Shown piece after piece: positions 1-6,383 of a stretch of DNA of 22,633 nucleotides. The position numbers were made by a program, and so were the translations under genes. The stretch covers positions 1-22,633 of the forward strand of contig JBBQNE010000041.1 of NCBI GenBank assembly GCA_038329675.1, read 5' to 3'. Each line of letters starts with the position of its first letter. Position 1 is the first letter of the stretch. The stretch comes from JANXVY01 sp038329675. Lineage in GTDB: Bacteria > Pseudomonadota > Alphaproteobacteria > Rhizobiales > Hyphomicrobiaceae. The notes below the pieces were generated by a model. It saw nothing but the letters and a program-made list of their open reading frames with translations. It did not search any database and had not been told where the DNA came from.

Positions 1-1
1 C

Positions 2-760
2 AGCGAAGCTGGCGCCGGTTGCCTGGCGTTTGAGGCAAGCGTTGGCCAACAGTTGCTATTCATCAACATGGGTGCGCCAGGGCCAGCCGATGACAACTGG
101 CGCGCTGTTTCACGCGCGACCGCTAGCCACACCGGTGCGAGCCTGGGCGAGATGTCGTCGGCGCAATTGATGCGCGGGCACGGTATCGAAACGGACGGTC
201 GCGCGATCCCGCTCGCGCTGTCGGGCGCCGTGCGCGTCTCCGTGCAGTCGGTTGAGGATGGCGTTGCGTTGGAGGCCTCGCACGAAGGCTATGCGGCGCG
301 CTACGACCTGATCCACCGTCGCGTCGTCGGTGTCGATCGAACCGGTTCCATCGCGGGCACTGACCATTTCGAACCCCGCCAACGGGGCGCGGGCGCCGAG
401 GAAGTGCCGTTTTCGGTTCATTTCCACCTCCACCCGTCGACGTCGGTTGCGGCCTCAGCCGAAGGCATGACGGGCCGCGCGGCCACACTCGTGCTAACGC
501 TGGCCAATGACACGCGGTGGCTGCTTGAGGTCACAGGTGCGGCGACGTCGATTGAGGAGAGCACGTGTCTTGCGAGCAGCTCAGGGCCACAGCCGTCGCT
601 GCGGGTCGTGGCCCGCGGTATCTCAACGGGCGGGGCAACGGTCGCGTGGTCGGTCCGGCGAGAGGCGTCGATCGAGCCACCGTCCAACCGAAATGAACCG
701 GGTGAAAATACAGAGTTTGGCGACGGGCCTAACGAAGACGATAAACCGAACGAGTGTTAA
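2..760 (+). CDS. heparinase II/III-family protein, C-terminal part (cut by left edge)
   Basis: The reading frame is open from the left edge and ends at TAA 758-760; about 252 residues are visible. The opening residues (LLFINMGAP...NWRAVSRATASHT) and the later pattern of beta-strand-like segments (YAARYDLIHRRVV, VHFHLHPSTS, WLLEVTGA) resemble the C-terminal beta-sandwich of heparinase II/III-like proteins. These are predicted polysaccharide lyases, usually annotated as such just upstream of purH in Alphaproteobacteria. The catalytic alpha/alpha domain lies outside the window, so activity and substrate cannot be judged. The last 30 or so residues are hydrophilic, rich in Asn, Glu, Pro and Asp, and look like a disordered tail. 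It is followed by the purH leader on the same strand, 94 bases away. The family call rests on both the motif and the gene order; the true start is off the window. Confidence 0.82.
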   Translation, partial: SEAGAGCLAFEASVGQQLLFINMGAPGPADDNWRAVSRATASHTGASLGEMSSAQLMRGHGIETDGRAIPLALSGAVRVSVQSVEDGVALEASHEGYAARYDLIHRRVVGVDRTGSIAGTDHFEPRQRGAGAEEVPFSVHFHLHPSTSVAASAEGMTGRAATLVLTLANDTRWLLEVTGAATSIEESTCLASSSGPQPSLRVVARGISTGGATVAWSVRREASIEPPSNRNEPGENTEFGDGPNEDDKPNEC

Positions 761-784
761 AACGCCTGACGTTAGACGACCAAA

Positions 785-868
785 ATAATCTGACCGACAT
801 GAGCCGCCCGACATGAGCCGCCCGACATGAGCCGTCCGACATGAGCCGTCCGACATGAGCCTATCGAC
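785..868 (+). repeat. 14-bp tandem repeat in the purH leader (chain of mini-ORFs)
   Basis: The unit is ATGAGCCGCCCGAC. Four near-perfect copies start at 799, 813, 827 and 841; the first two read CGC and the last two CGT at codon 3. A diverged fifth copy (855-868, 11 of 14 bases) forms the first codons of purH, and a degenerate copy (785-798, about 10 of 14) precedes the array. Because the period is 14, every ATG is followed five codons later by TGA, and that TGA overlaps the next ATG as ATGA. The array therefore reads as four MSRPT mini-ORFs in successive frames, ending at the purH ATG. No Shine-Dalgarno sequence is visible just before 855. The repeat is seen directly; a translational role is inference. 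Confidence 0.9.
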
Positions 869-2447
869 CCAGAAAGTACGCCGCGCGCTCCTGTCGGTCT
901 CCGACAAAACCGGGCTGGTTGCGTTCGCCACCCGCTTGGCGGCGGCTGGCGTTGCGCTCGTCTCAACGGGTGGCACGGCTGCCGCACTGACCGATGCAGG
1001 TCTGACCGTGGTCGATGTCGCCCATGTCACTGGGCTACCTGAAATGATGGATGGCCGCGTCAAGACGCTCCATCCCAAAATCCACGGCGGGCTACTGTCG
1101 ATCCGCGGCAACGGCGAGCATGAGGCCGAAGCCGAACGCCACCATATCGAGCCGATTGATCTGCTCGTCGTCAACCTCTACCCGTTTGAAGAAACGCTGG
1201 CGCGCGGGGCAAACTACGACACGCTCATCGAAAACATCGACATCGGCGGCCCGGCGATGATCCGCGCGGCTGCCAAAAACCACGTCGCGGTGACCGTCGT
1301 CGTCGACCCCGATGACTATGATCGCGTGCTCGATGAAATGTCGGCCTATGGCGGGGCGACCTCACTCCCGTTACGCACGCATTTGGCCGCCAAAGCGTTC
1401 GCACGAACAGCGTCCTACGATGCCAGCATCTCAAGCTGGTTTGCCCGCACGCTGGAGGACCCTGCGCCCACTTGGCGCGCCTTTGGCGGCAAGCTCGGCA
1501 CGCGGTTGCGCTACGGCGAAAACCCACACCAGTCGGCCGCCGTTTATCTGCTGCCCGACCGCCGACCGGGCGTCGCCAGTGCCGAACAGCACCAGGGCAA
1601 AGAGCTGTCGTTCAATAACTTGAACGATACCGACGCTGCTTTTGAACTCGTCGCCGAGTTTTCGAGCGAAGATGCGGCCGCCGTCGCAATTGTCAAACAC
1701 GCCAATCCGTGCGGCGTTGCAACCGGCGCAAGCTTGAAGCAGGCCTATCTTCGCGCGCTCGCCTGCGACCCACAAAGCGCCTTTGGAGGCATCATTGCGC
1801 TCAATCGACCAATCGATGCGGAGGCAGCCGAAGAGATCACCAAGATCTTCACCGAAGTCGTGATCGCGCCATCGGCAACGCCAGAAGCCATGGCAATTTT
1901 TGCCCGCAAGAAAAACCTGCGCTTGCTGACGACCGGCGGTCTACCGGACGTGCGCGGTATCGGCGTCCAAGTCCGCTCGATCGCAGGTGGGTTGCTCGTT
2001 CAATCGCGCGACAACGCAACCGTCGACGATCTGACGTTGACGGTTGTCACCCGTCGAACGCCAAGCCCACGTGAGTTGGCCGACCTCAAGTTTGCGTTCC
2101 GAGTCGCCAAGCACGTCAAATCGAACGCCATCGTCTATGCCAAAGACGGTGCGACCGTCGGCATCGGCGCTGGCCAAATGAGCCGCGTCGACAGCGTCCG
2201 GATCGCCGCCTGGAAAGCGGAGGAAGCCGCCAAGCTGGCTGGCAGTTCGCTCCCCTTGGTCCAGGGCTCGGTGGTGGCATCGGACGCGTTTTTCCCATTC
2301 GCTGACGGGCTCATAGCTGCCGCAGAAGCGGGTGCAACAGCCGTCATCCAGCCAGGCGGGTCGGTCAAGGACGACGAGGTGATCGCGGCGGCCGATGCGC
2401 GCGGCTTAGCGATGGTGTTCACCGGCGTCCGCCATTTCCGGCACTGA
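855..2447 (+). CDS. purH: bifunctional AICAR transformylase / IMP cyclohydrolase PurH
   Basis: PurH carries out the last two steps of de novo purine synthesis in the cytoplasm: formylation of AICAR with 10-formyl-tetrahydrofolate, then ring closure to IMP. The protein has 530 residues, normal for the family. The N-terminal MGS-like cyclohydrolase domain (about residues 1-150) begins RRALLSVSDKTGL and contains the conserved VKTLHPKIHGGLL segment. The transformylase domain follows, with RYGENPHQ, the catalytic Lys-His pair in KHANPCG (Lys about residue 281) and DPQSAFGGI. The C-terminus FTGVRHFRH is typical. The start at 855 places the family N-terminus correctly, although this ATG is the last of five evenly spaced ATGs in the repeat array and has no clear ribosome-binding site. 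A GNAT gene starts 3 bases after the stop codon, so the two are probably co-transcribed. Confidence 0.98.
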   Translation: MSLSTQKVRRALLSVSDKTGLVAFATRLAAAGVALVSTGGTAAALTDAGLTVVDVAHVTGLPEMMDGRVKTLHPKIHGGLLSIRGNGEHEAEAERHHIEPIDLLVVNLYPFEETLARGANYDTLIENIDIGGPAMIRAAAKNHVAVTVVVDPDDYDRVLDEMSAYGGATSLPLRTHLAAKAFARTASYDASISSWFARTLEDPAPTWRAFGGKLGTRLRYGENPHQSAAVYLLPDRRPGVASAEQHQGKELSFNNLNDTDAAFELVAEFSSEDAAAVAIVKHANPCGVATGASLKQAYLRALACDPQSAFGGIIALNRPIDAEAAEEITKIFTEVVIAPSATPEAMAIFARKKNLRLLTTGGLPDVRGIGVQVRSIAGGLLVQSRDNATVDDLTLTVVTRRTPSPRELADLKFAFRVAKHVKSNAIVYAKDGATVGIGAGQMSRVDSVRIAAWKAEEAAKLAGSSLPLVQGSVVASDAFFPFADGLIAAAEAGATAVIQPGGSVKDDEVIAAADARGLAMVFTGVRHFRH

Positions 2448-2450
2448 GAG

Positions 2451-3017
2451 ATGACCGGACCGCAACCCATCCCCGGCGTCGCCGCGCCCCATGACCGCCC
2501 TCCCGACACCGCCACTTTGCCAACGGTCGCGCTCCGGCCAGCCACCGCCCGCGATTGGCCGCGCATCGACCGCTGGTTGAGCGAACCCGAGATCGCTAAC
2601 TGGTGGGGCAGCCGCGCGTCCGCACAAGCCGCCATCATCGCCGCACTTGATGCGCCAATGGGTCTAGCTTCAATGCTGACCATCGGCCGGGATGACGTCG
2701 GCTATGCCCATGCGCTCGATACCGGCAACGGCGGCGGGCTACCCGGCGTAACAGGCCTCGAGGGCTGCTATCGCATCGACGTGTTTGTTGGCGAGAGACA
2801 ACAACGCGGACGCGGCATCGGGGTGGCAGCGCTGCGGTTGATTGTAACGGAAGTGTTTCAAACAACACTTGCCCCAGCCGTCGTTTCGATCGTCTCGATC
2901 CGCAATGAGGCAGCCGTGCGCGCGCACGAAAAGGCTGGTTTCCGCTGGGTCAAGGTCGTGTCCGACCCGCTGCTTGGCCCATGTTGGCTGCTCCGTCACG
3001 AACGCTGCCCAACTTAA
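2451..3017 (+). CDS. GNAT-family N-acetyltransferase, AAC(6')/RimJ-like
   Basis: This 188-residue protein has the GNAT fold signature. After a 25-residue Pro-rich, probably disordered N-terminus comes LRPATARDWPRIDRWLSEPEI..WWG, which resembles the start of AAC(6')-type acetyltransferases. The acetyl-CoA-binding motif A is GERQQRGRGIGVAALRL (R/QxxGxG/A), and motif B-like residues NEAAVRAHEKAGFRWV follow, typical of RimJ/RimL and AAC(6') relatives. It probably moves an acetyl group from acetyl-CoA to an amine, but the substrate cannot be told; resistance to an aminoglycoside should not be assumed. The ATG lies 3 bases after the purH stop codon, so it is likely expressed through purH by coupling. 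The stop TAA begins a 10-bp palindrome (TAAGCGCTTA, 3015-3024) without a T run, so not a clear terminator. Confidence 0.88.
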   Translation: MTGPQPIPGVAAPHDRPPDTATLPTVALRPATARDWPRIDRWLSEPEIANWWGSRASAQAAIIAALDAPMGLASMLTIGRDDVGYAHALDTGNGGGLPGVTGLEGCYRIDVFVGERQQRGRGIGVAALRLIVTEVFQTTLAPAVVSIVSIRNEAAVRAHEKAGFRWVKVVSDPLLGPCWLLRHERCPT

Positions 3018-3212
3018 GCGCTTAGCTGTTTGAAAGGGCAGATCACGGCAATTGCCGACGGACCGATCAGATATATGACCGAAGCAAGACCATGCGTGCC
3101 GGCGCCCATTGCGACCGGAGCTCGGCTCGGCGGCCCGGCGGCTCGAAGGCTCGAAGGCCGTTAGCGATTTGTTCGCCGGTGCCGAACTATTGCGAACCAA
3201 GTCATTTTTCCC

Positions 3213-3227
3213 CATATCGGACATATG
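3213..3227. promoter_or_regulatory. dyad overlapping the arsR-type gene start, candidate operator
   Basis: CATAT-CGGAC-ATATG is a perfect 5-bp inverted repeat with a 5-bp spacer. Its right arm contains the ATG of the downstream ArsR-family gene at 3225. ArsR-type repressors are dimers that often bind short AT-rich dyads in their own promoter region, so autoregulation is a reasonable inference. No matching second copy was found nearby, apart from a related ATATAT stretch near 3069-3076. The site is also close to the length expected by chance in AT-containing DNA, so binding is unproven. Confidence 0.4.
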
Positions 3228-3560
3228 CAGAGACCATTCGTCCATCCAGCGATCGAAGATATCCGCCTCGAGAGCGTTCTCTACGCCCTCGCTGATCCGG
3301 TGCGTCTCCAAATCGTCAAGAAGCTGACCACGCGAGGCTGCCCAACCAACTGTCAGACGGCTGCGCCCGATAACCTGCCAAAGTCGACCCAATCGCACCA
3401 TTATCAGGTGTTGCGCGAAGCCGGCCTGATCCGCTCGGAGCGTCGCGGCACTGAAGTCGTCAACACGCTGCGGTGCGCCGAGATCGACGTGAAATACCCA
3501 GGCCTCGTCGCGTCGATCATGCGCGCAGCTAACCTCTGCGATGGACCAACGGACGTCTAA
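3225..3560 (+). CDS. ArsR-family winged-helix transcriptional regulator
   Basis: This 111-residue protein has the ArsR winged-helix layout. Helix 1 is VLYALADPVRLQIVKKL (residues about 18-34). The recognition region LPKSTQSHHYQVLREAGLI (about 51-69) and the wing SERRGTEVVNTLRCAEID follow. The phrase ADPVRL and the SxxSHHxxVLREAGL motif are typical of ArsR regulators. Cysteines at CPTNCQ (near residues 39 and 43) sit close to helix 3, but they do not form the classical ELCVCDL metal site, so metal sensing cannot be claimed. It likely represses itself and a neighbour; the nearest downstream gene on the same strand is the small membrane protein at 3671. A dyad covers the start codon. Confidence 0.9.
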   Translation: MQRPFVHPAIEDIRLESVLYALADPVRLQIVKKLTTRGCPTNCQTAAPDNLPKSTQSHHYQVLREAGLIRSERRGTEVVNTLRCAEIDVKYPGLVASIMRAANLCDGPTDV

Positions 3561-3670
3561 GCCCTCGCCGCTGAGGCTCGGTACGTCGCTAAGAAATCCG
3601 AACCTTAACGAAACGTTTTCTGCCCCGCGCTAAGCTCAAGGCAGTGAGGTTTCGCGGAGACCGGCCGGGC

Positions 3671-4084
3671 ATGGACACGCATCGAAACGGGGATGGAGGC
3701 ATGGCCCCCAGCATCGACTGGCATCGCATTCCAAATTCGATCCCAGCCTTGTCTTTAGCCAGTTACGTCGCCATGGCGCTTTGGGTTGGCGTCCCACTGG
3801 CGGGTATCGCGCTCGGTTTAGGTTACGCCGTGCTCACCCTTGCCGTCGCGATGGCGTTCGGCACACCGCCGGGAATCGCAAAACTCACCGCATCGTTTGC
3901 GCCCTGGCTCGGCCCCGTCGGGACGGTGATCTTCTTCAGCGTGACAATGCTTTCGGCGGGGACTTACGGCTTCGTCACCCGTCCACGGGGCCAGCGCGGC
4001 CGCGTGCCGTATTTACCGTTTGCGCTGGTCTGGACCATCGCCTTCGTATTGACCGGCGCCTTTGCCCATGGCCTGCGCGGCTGA
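3671..4084 (+). CDS. small integral membrane protein, unknown function
   Basis: I do not recognise this family. The product has 137 residues with a short hydrophilic N-terminus (DTHRNGDGG, then SIDWHRIPN) and about four hydrophobic segments: two around LASYVAMALWVGVPLAGIA and AVLTLAVAMAFG, one at VGTVIFFSVTMLSAGTYGF and one at LPFALVWTIAFVLTGAFAHG. A basic stretch RPRGQRGRV before the last segment is likely cytoplasmic. ATG 3671 was chosen because GGAGA lies at 3656-3660, 10 bases upstream. GTG 3644 (9 residues longer) and ATG 3701 are alternatives; the latter has GGAGG only 1 base away, too close to act. It is convergent with the BolA gene, whose end lies 33 bases beyond. Confidence 0.65.
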   Translation: MDTHRNGDGGMAPSIDWHRIPNSIPALSLASYVAMALWVGVPLAGIALGLGYAVLTLAVAMAFGTPPGIAKLTASFAPWLGPVGTVIFFSVTMLSAGTYGFVTRPRGQRGRVPYLPFALVWTIAFVLTGAFAHGLRG

Positions 4085-4117
4085 CATCTTCGAGCGCTCA
4101 ATCGACTTCAGACGTGC

Positions 4118-4348
4118 TCATGGAACCGCCGTCGTCAGTTGCAGCGCGTGCAGCACCCCGCCCATGCGCCCGCCCAGCGCCTCATAGACCATCTGGTGTT
4201 GTTGCACGCGCGACTTGCCCACAAATGATGTTGTGACGACGTGGGCAGCCCAATGGTCATTGTCACCGGCCAGATCGCGCAGCGTCACTTCGGCATCGGG
4301 AAACGTCGCCTTGATCAAGCGCTCGATCTCGCTGGCTTCCATCGGCAT
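4118..4348 (-). CDS. BolA-family protein
   Basis: A 76-residue protein starting MPMEASEIERLIKATFPDAEV. It has the BolA alpha/beta fold and the conserved C-terminal segment QHQMVYEALGGRMGGVLHALQL, in which the His before ALQL is the usual cluster ligand position. BolA proteins of this short class pair with monothiol glutaredoxins (Grx4) to bind and hand over [2Fe-2S] clusters, or act in iron signalling. The frame is open for a further 94 codons upstream, but that part shows no family features, while TGGAGAG stands just before ATG 4348, so the short form is the better choice. In many Alphaproteobacteria this gene lies between purL and a Grx4 gene. Here purL is about 2 kb upstream on the same strand, and no glutaredoxin gene follows within the window. 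Confidence 0.92.
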   Translation of the reverse strand: MPMEASEIERLIKATFPDAEVTLRDLAGDNDHWAAHVVTTSFVGKSRVQQHQMVYEALGGRMGGVLHALQLTTAVP

Positions 4349-4513
4349 GTCGTCTCTCCACAAAAATCGGGCGCCAATCGGCGGGTGCTTATGACGGCCG
4401 ACAGGATCGAAAATGGCCATCCAAGCGGGTTGAGGGAACTGAACCGCGCGGCGGTCGTTGATGGGTACAATGATTAAGCTGCGCTTTCCTATCCCGATTA
4501 AAGGACCCAAGTA

Positions 4514-5047
4514 ATGTCCAGATCTTCCAGCGTTGACCGTTGCGTAAACAGGCCTCGCACAATTTGGATGAGGTCTGGCTGCTTGACTTCTGGCTTCATG
4601 TCGTCTGGCTGCAATGTGCCGTCGCTGCAAGTTTTGCTGAGATCAGCGGTGGGTGCGCTTGCAATGACTGTGTCCAGCCTGACCCCCATAGGCGCGATTG
4701 CCCAGCCAGCCGTACAGCCCCCGATTTCTCCGCCAATTAGCTCGCCGACCGCTGGCTCTCCAACGGGTAGCGCAAATTGCCCGCCAATCAGCGGTGATGC
4801 GAAAAAGCCCGCTGTCGATGGAGCGGACGCCAAAACCGTCGTGCCAATTGAGCGGTCGGCCATTTTGCCGTCGGCTGGTAACCACGCGCAATCGGCCGCT
4901 CCTACCGTTCAGCAGGATGGCAAACCCCTTCGCGCTGCAACCGACTGCCCCATGACGCCAGGCAATCCGAATGCTCTCAATCCCGGTGCGGCCGCCGCTG
5001 ACATGCCGGATGTGTCAAAGCCCAGCGCGGTTCAGCCGTCGCGATAG
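4514..5047 (+). CDS. Pro/Ala/Ser-rich exported protein, unknown function
   Basis: I do not recognise a family. The reading frame gives 177 residues. A signal-peptide-like stretch runs about residues 36-63 (VPSLQVLLRSAVGALAMTV.., ending PIGAIAQPA), with likely cleavage after AIA. The mature part is low in complexity: Pro, Ala, Ser, Asn and Gly, with only a few Cys (NCPPIS, TDCPMT). ATG 4514 has AAAGGA at 4498-4503 at a good distance, but that leaves a 45-residue leader before the hydrophobic core. ATG 4598 (MSSGCNVPS) would give a more normal signal peptide. It is flanked by - strand genes on both sides and stands alone. The signal sequence is the best argument that it is real. Confidence 0.6.
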   Translation: MSRSSSVDRCVNRPRTIWMRSGCLTSGFMSSGCNVPSLQVLLRSAVGALAMTVSSLTPIGAIAQPAVQPPISPPISSPTAGSPTGSANCPPISGDAKKPAVDGADAKTVVPIERSAILPSAGNHAQSAAPTVQQDGKPLRAATDCPMTPGNPNALNPGAAAADMPDVSKPSAVQPSR

Positions 5048-5100
5048 GTCAACTACCGGCGCGACTGTACGTGTCCGTCTCGCCTCAATGAGCAACTGGC

Positions 5101-5559
5101 TCACTTCACGCCAAGCAATTCGACCTCAAACAGCAACGTTGCACCCGGCGGGATGAGACCCCCACCCGCACCGCGTGCGCCATAGCCAAGGTCGGCTGGA
5201 ATGATGAGCGTTCGCTTCCCGCCGACTTTCATCGTCGCGACGCCCTCGTCCCAACCTTTGATGACGCGGCCTGCACCGATAGGAAATTCAAACGGGCTTC
5301 CGCGATCGACCGAACTGTCGAACTTTTTACCCTTAACGCCATTGGCATAGAGCCAGCCCGTGTAGTGCATGACGCACGTTTGACCGGTGGTGGGCGAAGC
5401 GCCCGTTCCAACGATGGTGTCGGTGATACGCAGGCCGGAAGAAGTCGTGGTCTCAGTCACGGGTTGTCCTGTGGTTTGTGCAGATGCGGGTGCGGCGACG
5501 GCAAGGGCGATGCCGCATGCTGTCGCAATGGCTATGGCCAAACGATTTAAGGCGAGCAT
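5101..5559 (-). CDS. FKBP-type peptidyl-prolyl cis-trans isomerase, exported
   Basis: This 152-residue protein has a clear signal peptide (MLALNRLAIAIATACGIALA then VAAPASA), with cleavage expected after Ala27. The rest is one FKBP domain: VMHYTGWL, FDSSVDRGSPFEFPIG, GRVIKGWDEGVATMKVGGKR, IPADLGYGARG and the end IPPGATLLFEVELLGV. These contain the usual aromatic and acidic pocket residues (Tyr in HYTG, Asp in FDSS, Trp in KGWDEG, Tyr in GYG). It should speed proline isomerisation during folding of exported proteins in the periplasm. The start has GGAG 7 bases upstream. It lies 29 bases after higA on the same strand, so read-through from higBA or purL is possible. A short hairpin-like dyad (TGAGC-N5-GCTCA, 5089-5103) spans the stop codon, without a T run. 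Confidence 0.95.
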   Translation of the reverse strand: MLALNRLAIAIATACGIALAVAAPASAQTTGQPVTETTTSSGLRITDTIVGTGASPTTGQTCVMHYTGWLYANGVKGKKFDSSVDRGSPFEFPIGAGRVIKGWDEGVATMKVGGKRTLIIPADLGYGARGAGGGLIPPGATLLFEVELLGVK

Positions 5560-5588
5560 CGGTAAGCTCCGGCATGTCGCTACATACG

Positions 5589-5918
5589 TCAGCGACGTTT
5601 CAGTTTCAGCGCGTCGGGTTTGTGCGTCGGGATGCCGGTGACGTCAACCGTCTGCATCGCCTGCCATAGGTCATAGTTAGATTGCATCCGGTGCCAAAGC
5701 ATTGGCCCATTTCCTAACAACTTGCCGATGCGAACAGCCATTTGAGACGTGATCGGCTGCTTTTCGTTCAAAATATCATAAAGCGTTTGTCGCGAAATAC
5801 CGAGTTGATCGGCAATCTCTGTCCGCGATAGGGGCAGGGCGGGAAAGGCGATATCACGCAAAACAGCACCAGGGTGCGTGGGGCACCGCAAATGCGAACG
5901 GTTGTTGGACGTATTCAT
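5589..5918 (-). CDS. higA: HigA-family antitoxin (XRE helix-turn-helix)
   Basis: The product has 109 residues and matches the HigA addiction-module antitoxin pattern: PTHPGAVLRDIAFPALPLSRTE, the helix-turn-helix IADQLGISRQTLYDILNEKQPIT, and MAVRIGKLLGNGPMLWHRMQSNYDLWQA. HigA binds the HigB toxin and represses the operon. ATG 5918 was chosen as start; TTG 5936 in the same frame would add six residues. It is downstream of its toxin gene, the order usual for higBA, with 63 bases between higB's stop and this ATG. A candidate operator lies before higB. The C-terminus (DALKLKRR) is basic and extends slightly beyond the core family. Confidence 0.93.
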   Translation of the reverse strand: MNTSNNRSHLRCPTHPGAVLRDIAFPALPLSRTEIADQLGISRQTLYDILNEKQPITSQMAVRIGKLLGNGPMLWHRMQSNYDLWQAMQTVDVTGIPTHKPDALKLKRR

Positions 5919-5981
5919 ATTCTTACAACTCTTCAAAGAGCAGGCGAGCTGCGTCTGATGGTCTAATGTGCGTCAGTTAGC

Positions 5982-6260
5982 TCAGTTCACAAGTTCGAGG
6001 TCAACTTCGATGGCATCCTGCCCGTTCCAGCTGAAAGAGATGAGCCAGCGATCCGAAAGGCTTACTCCATATCTCGGCTTTCCGTCCTCAAGCCAATCAT
6101 CAAAACGAATGCCTGCAAAGTTGGCATCATGCGGTTTCTCAGAACCGTTCAGGATATCGAGCACAACGTTTATTTCCCGTGCAATGTCCATTTTATATGG
6201 CAGCGGCTCCGCTAATTCCCAGAACTTACCAAGCGCAGTGCTTCGAAATGACCGGATCAG
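5982..6260 (-). CDS. higB: HigB-family toxin (RelE/ParE superfamily mRNA endonuclease), probable CTG start
   Basis: The core IRSFRSTALGKFWELAEPL..., with VVLDILNGSEKPHDANFAGIRF, GVSLSDRWLISFSWNGQDAIEVDLE, matches HigB toxins, which cut mRNA at the ribosome. Family members normally begin M-I-R-S-F. Here the codon before ATC CGG TCA TTT is CTG (6260-6258), with GGAG at 6271-6268 seven bases upstream, giving a 92-residue protein of family length. The frame is open upstream, and an ATG at 6320 would add 20 residues (RSGVVTWCALAF...) without a ribosome-binding site or family similarity. So the gene either starts at CTG or has lost its ATG. Typical KGxRxGxWSVxVNxxWR-type residues are partly present (RYGVSLSDRWLISF). 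Its partner higA follows. Confidence 0.87.
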   Translation of the reverse strand: MIRSFRSTALGKFWELAEPLPYKMDIAREINVVLDILNGSEKPHDANFAGIRFDDWLEDGKPRYGVSLSDRWLISFSWNGQDAIEVDLELVN

Positions 6261-6346
6261 CGGAATGCTCCGTGAGTGTACAAATGCCAAAGCGCACCAA
6301 GTCACAACTCCAGACCGCATTCGATGGCGACCGAATGTTCTTGCCA

Positions 6347-6375
6347 AGTGTAAGCTTTCACCTGACACATGTCAA
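6347..6375 (-). promoter_or_regulatory. predicted higBA promoter with dyad over the -35
   Basis: On the - strand, TTGACA (6375-6370) is followed after exactly 17 bases by TACACT (6352-6347), a near-consensus sigma70-type promoter. The expected transcript start, near 6340, leaves a leader of about 80 bases to the CTG start of higB. The -35 box overlaps the inverted repeat TGACA-TG-TGTCA (6374-6363), a plausible HigA operator. It sits just upstream of the purL stop codon region, within 10 bases of the purL end, so the toxin-antitoxin pair can be transcribed independently of purL. Confidence 0.6.
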
Positions 6376-6383
6376 CGATAGCC

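Noticed and set aside
799..868. Possible CRISPR-like array of short repeats
   Set aside because: Units are 14 bp and contiguous, without spacers, and no cas genes are present.
3015..3024. Palindrome TAAGCGCTTA after the GNAT gene as a terminator or operator
   Set aside because: Perfect but only 10 bp, with no loop or T run; such a site can occur by chance.
4349..4630. Long N-terminal extension of the BolA protein
   Set aside because: The extra residues have no BolA features, and a good ribosome-binding site precedes ATG 4348.
5089..5103. Hairpin TGAGC-N5-GCTCA at the FKBP stop, as a terminator
   Set aside because: Stem is only 5 bp and there is no T run on either strand.
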